Below, in pieces: positions 24,874 through 33,377 of a DNA stretch of 64,000 nucleotides. A program made the position numbers and the translations under genes. The DNA comes from JAXLYX01 sp046351215 (GTDB taxonomy: Bacteria > Myxococcota_A > Polyangia > Polyangiales > Houyiibacteriaceae). A model generated the notes under the pieces. The model had not been told where the DNA came from. It was given only the letters and a program-made list of their open reading frames with translations, and ran no database searches. The stretch is from positions 558,001 to 622,000 of the forward strand of contig JAXLYX010000006.1 of the NCBI GenBank assembly GCA_046351215.1. Direction: 5' to 3'. Position 1 is the first letter of the stretch, and every line of letters starts with the position of its first letter.

Positions 24874-25677
24874 GTGGGCCGCTTTCCCGCCGTCGCGCTC
24901 GGGCTCCTCCTCGCAGGCTGTGCCGCCCCCCACGGGGGGAGGGCCGTCTCGTTCGGCCTGCCGCACGCGGGCTACCTGCATCGCGGCGTGGGGCTCCCCG
25001 AACGAGGACCTGGGTTCGTCCGTGGACGGCCGGGCGAGGACACGCGGTTCGGCCTCCCTCACCTCGTGCACGCGCTCGAGCGCGCGGCGGCCTCCGTGAA
25101 GGAGGCGTTCCCCGGGTCGCCTCCGCTGCGCATCGGCGACCTGTCGGCGCCCCTCGGGGGGCAGCACGACCGCCACCACAGCCACCGCGCGGGGCGCGAC
25201 GCGGACCTCGCGTTCTTCTTCACGGACGCGCGTGGTCGCCCGATCGAGGACCACGGCACCGTGGCCTTCGATCGCTTCGGCGTCGGGCGCGAGGACGGCA
25301 AGCCCGAGGTGGTCTTCTTCGACGTCGCGCGCAACTGGCACCTCGTTCGGACCCTCGTGCTCGACGACGAAGCGCGGGTGCAGTGGATCTTCTGCTCGCA
25401 CGGCGTGAAGACGCGGCTCCTGCGGTACGCAGCGCGCCACGAGCGCGATCCCGATGCGCTCTTCCGCGCCACGCGCGTCCTGCACCAGCCGACGAGCGGC
25501 CGGCCGCATTCCGATCACTTCCACGTGCGCGTGCTCTGCGGAGGCGAGCAGCGTGCGCTGGGGTGCATCGATCACGGCCCTCGTTGGAGCTGGCTGCGCG
25601 ACGGCGACGAGCGGGTCGCGACGCCCGCCGAGACCCTGAGCGACGCGTTCCTCGTCGACGCCTTGCTCGAGGACTGA
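24874..25677 (+). CDS. MepA-like murein endopeptidase, lipoprotein
   Basis: 267 residues. FPAVALGLLLAGC is a signal sequence with the lipobox Cys at residue 16, unlike E. coli MepA, which is periplasmic and soluble. MepA is a zinc (LAS-type) endopeptidase that cuts D-Ala-mDAP cross-links in peptidoglycan. The zinc ligands are visible in GGQHDRHHSHRAGRDADL (His and Asp) and in RPHSDHFHVRVLC (HxH). CGGEQRALGCIDHG follows as in the family. The gene is alone, facing a terminator-like hairpin. Likely role: wall remodelling from the inner leaflet of the outer membrane. Confidence 0.88.
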   Translation: MGRFPAVALGLLLAGCAAPHGGRAVSFGLPHAGYLHRGVGLPERGPGFVRGRPGEDTRFGLPHLVHALERAAASVKEAFPGSPPLRIGDLSAPLGGQHDRHHSHRAGRDADLAFFFTDARGRPIEDHGTVAFDRFGVGREDGKPEVVFFDVARNWHLVRTLVLDDEARVQWIFCSHGVKTRLLRYAARHERDPDALFRATRVLHQPTSGRPHSDHFHVRVLCGGEQRALGCIDHGPRWSWLRDGDERVATPAETLSDAFLVDALLED

Positions 25678-25685
25678 GTCGGCTC

Positions 25686-25722
25686 GTCGTCACGCGGGGA
25701 CACGAGCCCCGCGCAGCACGAC
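25686..25722. terminator. Bidirectional hairpin between convergent genes
   Basis: Inner arms CGCGGGG and CCCCGCG around a seven-base loop, extended by outer arms GTCGT and ACGAC. It fills the 46-base gap between the MepA-like gene and the convergent gene at 25724. No T-run on either side. Confidence 0.55.
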
Positions 25723-25723
25723 C

Positions 25724-26527
25724 TCAGCGCGGCCCGTGGGCTCCGAGGAGCACCGCGAGATCGCGCGGCGTCACCTCTCCCGGGAGGATCAGCCAGTCGG
25801 CCGCGTGCTTCGAGAGGGCGGCGACCGCGCGCTCGGTCTCCCGGTCGAAGCCCCAGAGGATGACGCGCACGTCGCTCGGGAGCTCGGGGAGCATCGCGGC
25901 GACGGTCGCCGGATGCACGGCGGGCGCGGAGCCGTCGAGCACGACCAGGGGCACGCCCTCGGTCGCGGCCTGGAGCACGTCGACCAGGTCCATCACGTCC
26001 TCGACCTGGAGCACGATGGAGGCGCCTCCGAGGGCCTTCGCGAAGTCGATGCGTCGACGCGGATCGGCCGAGGCGACGACGGCATAGAAGGATTCCACCC
26101 CGACGGGGCGGCTCGTCTCCTGCTCGAGGTGCGCTCCGCCGCGCACGGGCGCGCGCGCGGGGGCGACGGGCAGGGCCACGGGCTCGACCTCCGAGCGCTC
26201 GCGTTCGCGGACGTGCGTGATCTCCTCGCCGCTCGGCGAGCGGAGGAAGGGAGCGAGGTCGTCGAGCACGACCTCCGCCGCTTCGCGTCCCACGGTGGTC
26301 ACGATCTGCCGGAAGAGCGCGCCGCGCACGAAGTCGACGAGCTCGGGGCCGCCGCGCGGAAGGACCGAGAGACCGGCGCGCGACTGCGCTTCGTCGAGGA
26401 TCGAGCGCGCGACATGAGGCGCCGCCACGGTCTCGAGCCGCTCGCCGAGCGTGCGCCGAACGCGGTCGAGCTCCGAATCGAATCGGTGCGCACCGTCGCG
26501 GCCAGGCATCCCTCTTCCCACGGCCAT
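25724..26527 (-). CDS. Receiver-like protein with an added N-terminal helical domain
   Basis: 267 residues, soluble. Residues about 15-100 are helical (LDRVRRTLGERLETVAAPHV and onward) and unrecognised. A variable linker follows. Residues about 145-265 have the layout of a response-regulator receiver: strand FYAVVASADP, then PLVVLDGSAPAV with an Asp at the phosphorylation position, then VRVILWGF and ADWLILPGEV. The lysine normally found in the last loop is Leu and the acidic pair at the start is incomplete, so it is probably a pseudo-receiver. No kinase is adjacent. Function unknown. Confidence 0.7.
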   Translation of the reverse strand: MAVGRGMPGRDGAHRFDSELDRVRRTLGERLETVAAPHVARSILDEAQSRAGLSVLPRGGPELVDFVRGALFRQIVTTVGREAAEVVLDDLAPFLRSPSGEEITHVRERERSEVEPVALPVAPARAPVRGGAHLEQETSRPVGVESFYAVVASADPRRRIDFAKALGGASIVLQVEDVMDLVDVLQAATEGVPLVVLDGSAPAVHPATVAAMLPELPSDVRVILWGFDRETERAVAALSKHAADWLILPGEVTPRDLAVLLGAHGPR

Positions 26528-26611
26528 AGTTCGTAGAAGGTAAGCCTGCCCTCGGGGGGCGGGAAGGGCCCGCTCGCGAAAAGCCCTATTTCTGTGCTAT
26601 CCGGTGCGCGC

Positions 26612-27535
26612 ATGTACGTCGTCGGCATCGACGAGAACGGCCTCGGGCCGCGCCTCGGGCCCCTCGTCGCCACCGCCATCACCCTCGAAGTGGGACGGTA
26701 CGACGCGGCGAAGCTCCGACGTCGGGGCCTCGGTCTCGGGATCACCGACAGCAAGCAGAGCTCGGGCTTCGGGCGCATGGCCTTCGCGGAAGGCCTCGCG
26801 CTCGCCCTCGTCGCGCGGCTCGCGGGCGAGGCGCCGCGCGACGCGGATGGCTTGCTCGAGGCCCTCTCGCTCGACTCGCCGCTCGAGCTGCGCTCGCCCT
26901 GTCCGGATTCGTCGACCGCGCGGCAATGCTTCGGCGAGGCGCTGACCCTGCCGGCGTACGGAGGCGACGTCGAGGCCGGGCGCGAGGCGCTCGCACGGCT
27001 CGAGGGTCGCGGCACGCTCCGGATCGTGCGTGCGCGTACGGCGCTCCGATGCGTCGGGACGCTGAACTCGGAGCTCCGCGCGGGCACGTCGAAGCTGGCG
27101 GTGGATCTCCACCTCTTCGAGAGATTGCTGCTCGACGCACGGTCGGGGGCCCGGGCGGACGTGGAGGCGTACGCGGGCATGATCGGCGGCATCCGCGACT
27201 ATCCGAAGTTCGCGCGGCACGTCCCCGCCGCGGCCTATCGCGACGCCGAGCTCGTGCGAGGACGCTCGAGCTATCGGGTGGACGGAGTCGGGGCGATCCG
27301 CTTCGAGGTCGACGCGGATGCCACGCACCTCCCGGTCGCGCTCGCGTCGATGGTGGGCAAGTACGTCCGCGAGGTGACCATGGACCGGATCGCGCGGTTC
27401 TACCGGTCGATCGACCCCGGGCTCCCGGCCCCGAGCGGGTACCACGACAAGGTCACGGCGCGCTTCGTCGACGGCACCGAGCCCCATCGGCGGAGGCTGC
27501 GGATCGCGAACGCGTGCTTCCTGCGCGAAGGATGA
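26612..27535 (+). CDS. RNase HII-like protein, divergent
   Basis: 307 residues, longer than typical bacterial RNase HII (about 200). The start MYVVGIDENGLGPRLGPLV matches the RNase HII motif DEAGRGPLAGPVV, with Asp7 and Glu8 in the catalytic places, and ITDSKQ matches the DSK loop. Near the C-terminus ALASMVGKYVRE and PSGYHDKVTARF align with the ASI.AKV.RD and KGY.T motifs. The middle 120 residues are unlike the common enzyme. It may act on RNA/DNA hybrids or on another nucleic acid. A true RNase HI is encoded 4 kb downstream. ATG 26612 has a weak TATCCG box upstream. Confidence 0.72.
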   Translation: MYVVGIDENGLGPRLGPLVATAITLEVGRYDAAKLRRRGLGLGITDSKQSSGFGRMAFAEGLALALVARLAGEAPRDADGLLEALSLDSPLELRSPCPDSSTARQCFGEALTLPAYGGDVEAGREALARLEGRGTLRIVRARTALRCVGTLNSELRAGTSKLAVDLHLFERLLLDARSGARADVEAYAGMIGGIRDYPKFARHVPAAAYRDAELVRGRSSYRVDGVGAIRFEVDADATHLPVALASMVGKYVREVTMDRIARFYRSIDPGLPAPSGYHDKVTARFVDGTEPHRRRLRIANACFLREG

Positions 27536-27550
27536 CGCGAGCGGGCGCGC

Positions 27551-29176
27551 TCACTCCTGCGGGAGCTCGATCTTGTGGCCCTCGCGCGCCAGCGCTTCCT
27601 TCATCAGGATCTTGTCGTTCGACTTGATGTACGCCTCCTGCGGTTCCACGAGCCCCTTCTTCACGTGCTCGACCAGGTGGTCGTTCATCGTCTGCATGCC
27701 GAGGTTGCGGCCCGTCTGCATGACGCTCTTCAGCTGGAACGTCTTGCCCTCGCGGATGAGGTTCGCGCAGGCGGCGTTCGAGATCAGGATCTCGTAGGCG
27801 GCGACCCGGCCGCCGCCCTTCTTCTTGCAGAGCACCTGCGCGATCACGCCGCGGAGCGACTCGGAGAGCATCACGCGGATCTGGGCCTGCTGCTCGGGGG
27901 GGAACTGGTCGATGATGCGGTCGACGGTGCTGATCGCGCTCGTCGTGTGGAGGGTTCCGAAGACGAGGTGGCCCGTCTCGGCCGTCTCGATGGCGATCGA
28001 GATCGTCTCGAGGTCGCGCATCTCGCCGACGAGCACGATGTCCGGGTCTTCGCGGAGCGCGGCGCGCAGGGCCGACTTGAAGGAGCGCGTGTGGGTGCCG
28101 ATCTCGCGCTGGTTCACGAGACAGTTCTTGTTCTCGTGCACGAACTCGACCGGGTCCTCGATCGTGATGATGTGGTCGCTGCGGTTCTCGTTGATGAAGT
28201 CGATCAGCGCCGCGAGCGTGGTCGACTTGCCCGAGCCGGTCGGGCCCGTGACGAGGACGAGCCCCTTCGAGAGCCAGCAGAGATCCTTCACCTTCTGCGG
28301 GATGCCGAGCTTCTCGGCGCTCACGATGGTGAAGGGGATCTGACGGAAGACGGCGCCGGTGCCGCGCCGATCGGCGAAGACGTTCGCGCGGAAGCGCGAG
28401 AGGCCGGGGATGGCGTGCGCGAAGTCCGCGTCGTTCGTCTCCTCGAATTCCTTCCGGCTGCGCTCGGGGATGATCTCGGCGACGAGCGCGCGCATCTCCT
28501 CGTCCGTCATCGGTGGGCGATCTTCGAGGGGCACCATCTCGCCGTGGCGGCGGACCATCGGCACGACGCCGCACGAGAGGTGGAGGTCGCTCGCATCGAC
28601 CATCTTCATCAGGCGGAGGTAGCGGTTGATCTTCGGCTCGCCCGGCGCGAGCTCGACACGCATGCCCTTGGCCGCCGGCTCGTGCTTGCTCGTCGAGCCC
28701 GTCGGCGCGGGAGGGGGGCCGGCGGGCGCGGGGGCCGGAGCGACCGCGGCGACCGGGGCCGCGGCACGGGGGGCCGGGGCGGCGGCCGGAACCGGGATCG
28801 CGGCGGGCGCGGGGGCCGGCGCCGGAGGCGCGAGGCGGGGGCCGAGGTCGTCGGCGAGGCCGATGCCCGGCGAGGCCAGCCGCGCGATGCGCACGGTCCA
28901 GGCTCCGGGATTCTGGCCGTCGACGAAGATCTGCACGTCGACGCCCTCCGAGGACTTGTGGACGAACTGGGCTCGTCCGGAGGTGCGGATGGCCTCGAGG
29001 GCGGGCGCCGGAGCGACCTCCTGGACGAGGGCGGCGACCAGGGCGTGGTCGATCGCCTTGCTCGTCTCCCGGTCGCCCTCCGGGAGTCGGAACTTCACCT
29101 TCTGGCCCGAGCCGAGCTCGATCGAGGTGGCGTTGTAGCGAACGAGCTGCTGTACGTAGAAGTCGACCTTGAGCAT
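27551..29176 (-). CDS. PilT-type ATPase with extra N-terminal domain
   Basis: 541 residues against about 350 for PilT. Residues about 180-541 are a PilT/PilU retraction ATPase: Walker A GPTGSGKST near 310-318, IEDPVEFVH, Walker B DIVLVGEMRD near 375, the His box GHLVFGTLHTTSA and the AIRA-like RGVIAQVLCKKKGGG. Residues 1-105 (MLKVDFYVQQLVRYNATSIE) form a separate alpha/beta domain, joined by a Pro/Ala linker at about 110-175. No other pil genes are adjacent. Likely a motor for type IV pili or a related machine, with the front domain sensing or docking. The N-terminal domain was not recognised. Confidence 0.88.
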   Translation of the reverse strand: MLKVDFYVQQLVRYNATSIELGSGQKVKFRLPEGDRETSKAIDHALVAALVQEVAPAPALEAIRTSGRAQFVHKSSEGVDVQIFVDGQNPGAWTVRIARLASPGIGLADDLGPRLAPPAPAPAPAAIPVPAAAPAPRAAAPVAAVAPAPAPAGPPPAPTGSTSKHEPAAKGMRVELAPGEPKINRYLRLMKMVDASDLHLSCGVVPMVRRHGEMVPLEDRPPMTDEEMRALVAEIIPERSRKEFEETNDADFAHAIPGLSRFRANVFADRRGTGAVFRQIPFTIVSAEKLGIPQKVKDLCWLSKGLVLVTGPTGSGKSTTLAALIDFINENRSDHIITIEDPVEFVHENKNCLVNQREIGTHTRSFKSALRAALREDPDIVLVGEMRDLETISIAIETAETGHLVFGTLHTTSAISTVDRIIDQFPPEQQAQIRVMLSESLRGVIAQVLCKKKGGGRVAAYEILISNAACANLIREGKTFQLKSVMQTGRNLGMQTMNDHLVEHVKKGLVEPQEAYIKSNDKILMKEALAREGHKIELPQE

Positions 29177-29303
29177 GGCCCGAGGAAAATACCGGAAGAG
29201 GGCCCTTCCCTAGAAGCTTCCGTCGAACGGGGACCGCCGGAAGGGGTGGGGCCCGTCGCCCGGACCCACCGGCGCTGCTATGTTCGCGGCCCGATCGGAG
29301 CCC

Positions 29304-30536
29304 ATGCCTACCTCTTCCGACACGATCCGCCGCATCGCCGCCGAGGCCAAGGAGCATCCCGAGCGCGCTCGTCTCGGTCCGCTCGCCTACGACGTGCTGG
29401 TACGTCAGGCGGAGGGTCGGGCGCTCTTCGCGGCGCGCGAGGTGGTCGAGGCACGAGCCGAGCAGCACGGCGTGAGCCGCCAGTCCGCCGAGAGCCCGTC
29501 GGGCAACGTCCTCGCGATCCTCGAGCGGGGCGCCACGTCCGACGTCGAGCAGAAGCTCGTCGTGGCGTTCGCCGTCCTCGGCTTCCGTGCGCTCGCCACC
29601 ACCGCGAAGGATCCCGACTCCGTGGCCGAGCGCTTCGTGCGCGCGGCCGATTGGCTCGAGCTCGCGACCCCCTTCGTCGTGCACCCCTTCGTCGACCTCC
29701 TGCTCGACGAGTCGACGGTGGCGCGGGTGCACCGCGTCCTCGGCGACGCGGTCCTCGCCGATCAGGATGGCTCGGCCGGCTCCCGCGCGCGGAACGCCGT
29801 GCGTCTCTCGGCCCTCGCGGCTTCGACCGCACCCTCGGCCGCGGCCGAGCGGGCCCGCATCGCACCGCACCTCGTCGACCCGGCCGTGCGCGAGCAGCTC
29901 TTCGCCCTCGCGCCCGACGAGGCCCTCGCCTCGGCCCCGGGGCCGAGGGTCGCCGGGCCTCTCGGTCCGGTTCCGAAGGGGGGCCTCACGGGCTTCCTCC
30001 GCCTCGCGACCGGGTGGGCGCTGCTGCAGTGGATCGGACGCGGCCTCGGCTGGCTCGTCGGCATGCGCCGCGTCGGCGAGGTCGCGCTCGTCGGGGGTGG
30101 GCTGTCGGTGGTCCGGAGGCTCGAGCTCTTCGGGCGAACCCTGCGGACGCGCGAGGAGACGTGGACCCGTAGCTCCCTCGTCGCGGCGGGGCGGAGCGTC
30201 CGTTATCCGGCGCTGCCGGCCCTCGTCGGGGCCGTCGCGCTCGCTCTCGGCATCCTCGCGGGCAGCTTCCTCGCGACCGAGGCCGTGGCGAGCGGCGAGA
30301 CGCTGCTGCTCTGGGTCGGTGCGGCCCTCCTCCTCGGAGGGGCCGCCTTCGACCTCGGTCTCTCGGTGCTCCTGCCGGCGAGGCACGGCCGCGTCGGCGT
30401 CGAGCTCGCGGGCGAGGGCGGTCGCGCCCTCCACCTCCGCTCGGTGCCGGCCGACGAGGCCGACGCCTTCCTCTCGGCCCTGGCCCATCCGGGCCGCGGC
30501 GCGAGGCCGCTCAGGGACCCGCGGGATCCGGCCTGA
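29304..30536 (+). CDS. Hypothetical membrane protein
   Basis: 410 residues from the ATG at 29304, which has CGGAG six bases upstream; an ATG at 29280 would add eight residues. Residues 1-225 are soluble and helical with no recognised motif. Three or four hydrophobic segments follow at about 227-255, 300-323 and 333-357 (ALPALVGAVALALGILAGSF and others). The last 50 residues are again soluble. Not recognised. Its 3' end overlaps the convergent gene by 26 bases. Confidence 0.75.
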   Translation: MPTSSDTIRRIAAEAKEHPERARLGPLAYDVLVRQAEGRALFAAREVVEARAEQHGVSRQSAESPSGNVLAILERGATSDVEQKLVVAFAVLGFRALATTAKDPDSVAERFVRAADWLELATPFVVHPFVDLLLDESTVARVHRVLGDAVLADQDGSAGSRARNAVRLSALAASTAPSAAAERARIAPHLVDPAVREQLFALAPDEALASAPGPRVAGPLGPVPKGGLTGFLRLATGWALLQWIGRGLGWLVGMRRVGEVALVGGGLSVVRRLELFGRTLRTREETWTRSSLVAAGRSVRYPALPALVGAVALALGILAGSFLATEAVASGETLLLWVGAALLLGGAAFDLGLSVLLPARHGRVGVELAGEGGRALHLRSVPADEADAFLSALAHPGRGARPLRDPRDPA

Positions 30537-31611
30537 TCACCTCGTCGGCCGCGGGGCTCGGCGGCACCTCGGGGGCGCCCGCCCCGTCGTGCTGCTCCCG
30601 CTGTGCCGCGAGCCGGTCGCCGAACTGCAGGATGCGGTCGAGGACCTCCTGCGGGACGTCGAGCGTGATCACCACGTCGGTGCCCGTGGCCTCGAGCTGG
30701 ACCCGACGCACGAGGCCCCCGATCGGCGTGATCGAGAGGAAGAGGTTGTCCTTCAGGGCATCGAGCTTCTCGCGGACCTTGCCCGCGAGCTCCGACGCGT
30801 GCTGGCTCGAGTCGAAGACGAGGCGCGCGCCGAGGCCGAGACCGGTGCTCACCCGGGCGCCGATGCCCGCCGACTTCAGGCCCTCGAGCATCCCCGCGAG
30901 CGGCACGACGCGCTCGGCGCCGAACTGCTCGGAGAGGGACTCGCGCCACGTCGGAGGCAGGTGACCGACCAGGACGACCTCGCGTCCCGGCGCGACGCTC
31001 GACCAGATGCGCGAGAGGACCGCGTCGTCGCCGAGGCTCCCCTGGTGATCGCGCACCGTGTGCACGATGCGCTTCACGAGGTCGAGGTTGCCGATGCCGA
31101 TGCCACGTCGCCCGAGGAAGACGGCGCGCGTCTCTCCTCGCTCCGGCGCGACCGCCGGGAGGCCTTCGATCTCGGTGCGGCGCATGCGTCCGAGCGAGTC
31201 GGCTTCGAACGCCTGCTCGAGGCAACGACCGAGCTTCTCGTGCTGGAAGGGGCCCCGCGTGACGACGCCCACGTGCTCGAGCGTGCGGGGATTGCTGCCG
31301 TGGGCGAAGAGGATCACGTCCTCGACCTGCGCGAGCGGATCGAAGCCGCAGCGCCGGCGGATGCGGCCGATCGCCTCGATCACGCCGCGGCGCTCGAGCA
31401 TCGGGTGGATCCAGGACGAACGCATGAGCGCGTCCGGGCGCACGTAGAGCACGGCGCTGGCGGAGCGCGGGACGTTGGCGAGAGGCGCCTCGGGCAGCCG
31501 CAGGTCGAGCCGAGTGACGTAGAAGAATCCGATGGCCATCGCCGCGATCAGGGCGAGGGCGATCAGCAGGTGGCGATTGCGCCGTAGCGCGGACGGCTGC
31601 TCGGTGGACAT
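30511..31611 (-). CDS. Hypothetical exported protein with N-terminal anchor
   Basis: 366 residues. One membrane helix at about 13-33 (HLLIALALIAAMAIGFFYV) behind a short basic N-terminus suggests an inner-membrane anchor with a periplasmic body. The body is mixed alpha/beta with repeated patterns such as SASAVLYVRPDALMRS and VILFAHGSNPRTLEHVGVV, reminiscent of DUF3352-like proteins, but I cannot name the family. The C-terminal tail is Pro-rich. The 3' ends of this gene and of its convergent neighbour overlap by 26 bases. Confidence 0.75.
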   Translation of the reverse strand: MSTEQPSALRRNRHLLIALALIAAMAIGFFYVTRLDLRLPEAPLANVPRSASAVLYVRPDALMRSSWIHPMLERRGVIEAIGRIRRRCGFDPLAQVEDVILFAHGSNPRTLEHVGVVTRGPFQHEKLGRCLEQAFEADSLGRMRRTEIEGLPAVAPERGETRAVFLGRRGIGIGNLDLVKRIVHTVRDHQGSLGDDAVLSRIWSSVAPGREVVLVGHLPPTWRESLSEQFGAERVVPLAGMLEGLKSAGIGARVSTGLGLGARLVFDSSQHASELAGKVREKLDALKDNLFLSITPIGGLVRRVQLEATGTDVVITLDVPQEVLDRILQFGDRLAAQREQHDGAGAPEVPPSPAADEVIRPDPAGP

Positions 31612-31705
31612 GCCGCTTTCTACACGGAGAGCGGCGGGTCGGCGATGCCCAATCGAAAGCGCCGATTCGGGGTCTGCGGGGGCTGACCTTCGCTGCGAAA
31701 GCGGC

Positions 31706-31711
31706 TATTCC
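31706..31711 (+). promoter_or_regulatory. -10-like TATTCC box before the RNase HI gene
   Basis: TATTCC is followed by ACCGCCCC and the ATG at 31720. No ribosome site is visible. Confidence 0.4.
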
Positions 31712-31719
31712 ACCGCCCC

Positions 31720-32451
31720 ATGCCGTTTCGTCCCATGCTCCTCCGGGGCCAGAAGGTCCTGGCCCGCTGCGATGCCCGCGGCGACCTCGTCGTCGAAGGC
31801 GGCAAGGTCGAGATCCGCTACAAACCGAAGGACGGGAGGTCCTATTCGGCGGCGGTCCGGAACCTCGCGCCCCATGCCGACACGCGGCTCGTCCCGGACG
31901 AGGAGATCGGCGAGGCGGCCCCGGTCGAGCGACCCGCCGAGCCCGGGAAGGCGTCGTCTCCCTCGCGTGGGGCGGGCGCCAAGAACGGCAAGAAGCTGCT
32001 CACGGAAGGCGCGCCGGAGGCCCCCGTCGGCAACGAGGTCCTCGTCTACGCGGACGGCGCGTGCAGCGGGAATCCAGGGCCTTCCGGCCTCGGCGTCGTG
32101 ATGATCTGGGACGATCAGCGTCGCGAGCTCGGCGAATACCTCGGCCAGGGCACGAACAACATCGCGGAGCTCACGGCGATCCTGCGGGCCTGCGAGGGCA
32201 TGCCCGATCGTCGTCGGCCCCTGCGCCTCTACACCGACTCGTCCTACGCGATCGGCGTCCTCTCGAAGGGCTGGAAGGCGAAGGCGAACCAGGCGCTCGT
32301 CGCCTCCGTGAAGGAGGCGCTCGCGAAGCTCGAGGACTGGGAGCTCCACTACGTGCGCGGACACGCCGGTGTGCCCCTGAACGAGCGCGCCGACGCGCTC
32401 GCGGTCGCCGCCGTGGCGTCCGGGCGCACCACGGGTTGGGTCAAGGCGTGA
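31720..32451 (+). CDS. rnhA: RNase HI with N-terminal extension
   Basis: 243 residues against about 155 for E. coli RNase HI. It degrades the RNA strand of RNA/DNA hybrids. All catalytic residues are visible: Asp112 (VYADGACSGNPG), Glu150 (NIAELTA), Asp173 (YTDSSYAIG), His215 (VRGHAG) and Asp225 (NERADALA). Residues 1-60 form a small beta-rich domain (LLRGQKVLARCDARGDLVV) and 60-100 a charged linker. This front part is not the dsRNA/hybrid-binding domain seen in eukaryotic RNase H1. The 3' end overlaps the convergent deacetylase gene by 11 bases. Confidence 0.92.
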   Translation: MPFRPMLLRGQKVLARCDARGDLVVEGGKVEIRYKPKDGRSYSAAVRNLAPHADTRLVPDEEIGEAAPVERPAEPGKASSPSRGAGAKNGKKLLTEGAPEAPVGNEVLVYADGACSGNPGPSGLGVVMIWDDQRRELGEYLGQGTNNIAELTAILRACEGMPDRRRPLRLYTDSSYAIGVLSKGWKAKANQALVASVKEALAKLEDWELHYVRGHAGVPLNERADALAVAAVASGRTTGWVKA

Positions 32452-33373
32452 GGAGGCGGCTCGCGTCGAGGAGCGTGACGAAGCGATAGCCCGCGTCGCG
32501 CAGCGTTCCGATCGCCGTGCGCAGCGCGGCTTCCTTCTCGGTCCGCGTCCGGCGCAGGTCGGGCTGCACGCCCGCGAGGAAGCCGAGGTCGTCCTCCGTG
32601 GCGTCGGCGAGGTCCATGCCGTGGAGCTCGAGGTTCACGAGCGGCCGTCCGACGATGGCACGCGTGAGAGCCTTCGCGCCCGCCGTCCCGGACAGCACCA
32701 CGCTCGTTCCGATGTAGGGCAGGCGCAGCGTCGCGTCGCGCGTGACGCCGATCGGGAGCTCGACGAGGCCCTCTCCGCGGGCGTGGTACGGGCGGCCGAT
32801 GCGGTACGGATCGGCAGGCGCCCCGAGCACCCGCGGATCGTCGACGATGCTGCGGCTCGTGCGTCCGGCGAGCCGGTGCAGGCCGATCGCGGCGACCTTC
32901 GCCGCGTAGTACGCGGGGCAAGGGAACACGCTCGAATCGTACGCATAGCCGTCGGCCTCGAGCTCGTCGAAGATCGTGTCGGTGATCGTGTACCCGGGCG
33001 CCCGGAATCCGCGGGGGCGCGTCCCGACCGCGGCCTCGAGACGGCGGGTCGCCTCGCGGATCTCGGTCCGGAGGGTGGCCCGGTCCCGTCGCGTCAGGTC
33101 GTAGAAGTGGGAGAGGGAGTGGCTGCCGATCTCGTGGCCATCCGCGCCGAGCGCACGCGCCGCGTCCGCATTGCCCTGCCGCTCGACGTCCCTCGCGACG
33201 ACGAAGAACGTGGCGGGGATGCCCTCCTCCGCGAAGAGCTTCCGGAAGCGCGGGATGGCGCGATCCCAGATCGCGTGGGCCCGGTGGTCGGTCGGAGCGT
33301 CGAGGCCGTGGATCGCCGCGTAACAGGGGATCTCGTCGACGTCGACGGAGAGTGCGGCCCACCGCGCCGTCAC
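32441..33373 (-). CDS. Polysaccharide deacetylase family protein
   Basis: 310 residues, no signal peptide. The NodB-type fold is marked by ALSVDVDEIPC (metal Asp near 11-13), ATFFVVARDVER, the HxxxH pair in GHEIGSHSLSHFYDLT near 80-95 and GFRAPGYTITD. These enzymes remove N- or O-acetyl groups from polysaccharides or sugar intermediates. It begins four bases after the glycosyltransferase stop, as third gene of a manA operon, which suggests it modifies a mannose-derived glycan or glycolipid. The cytosolic location fits an intermediate rather than a finished polymer. Confidence 0.9.
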   Translation of the reverse strand: MTARWAALSVDVDEIPCYAAIHGLDAPTDHRAHAIWDRAIPRFRKLFAEEGIPATFFVVARDVERQGNADAARALGADGHEIGSHSLSHFYDLTRRDRATLRTEIREATRRLEAAVGTRPRGFRAPGYTITDTIFDELEADGYAYDSSVFPCPAYYAAKVAAIGLHRLAGRTSRSIVDDPRVLGAPADPYRIGRPYHARGEGLVELPIGVTRDATLRLPYIGTSVVLSGTAGAKALTRAIVGRPLVNLELHGMDLADATEDDLGFLAGVQPDLRRTRTEKEAALRTAIGTLRDAGYRFVTLLDASRLLTP

Positions 33374-33377
33374 GCCT

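Noticed and set aside
27575..30172. 865-codon plus-strand frame opposite the PilT gene
   Set aside because: Antisense shadow; the translation lacks motifs and the minus strand encodes a certain PilT.
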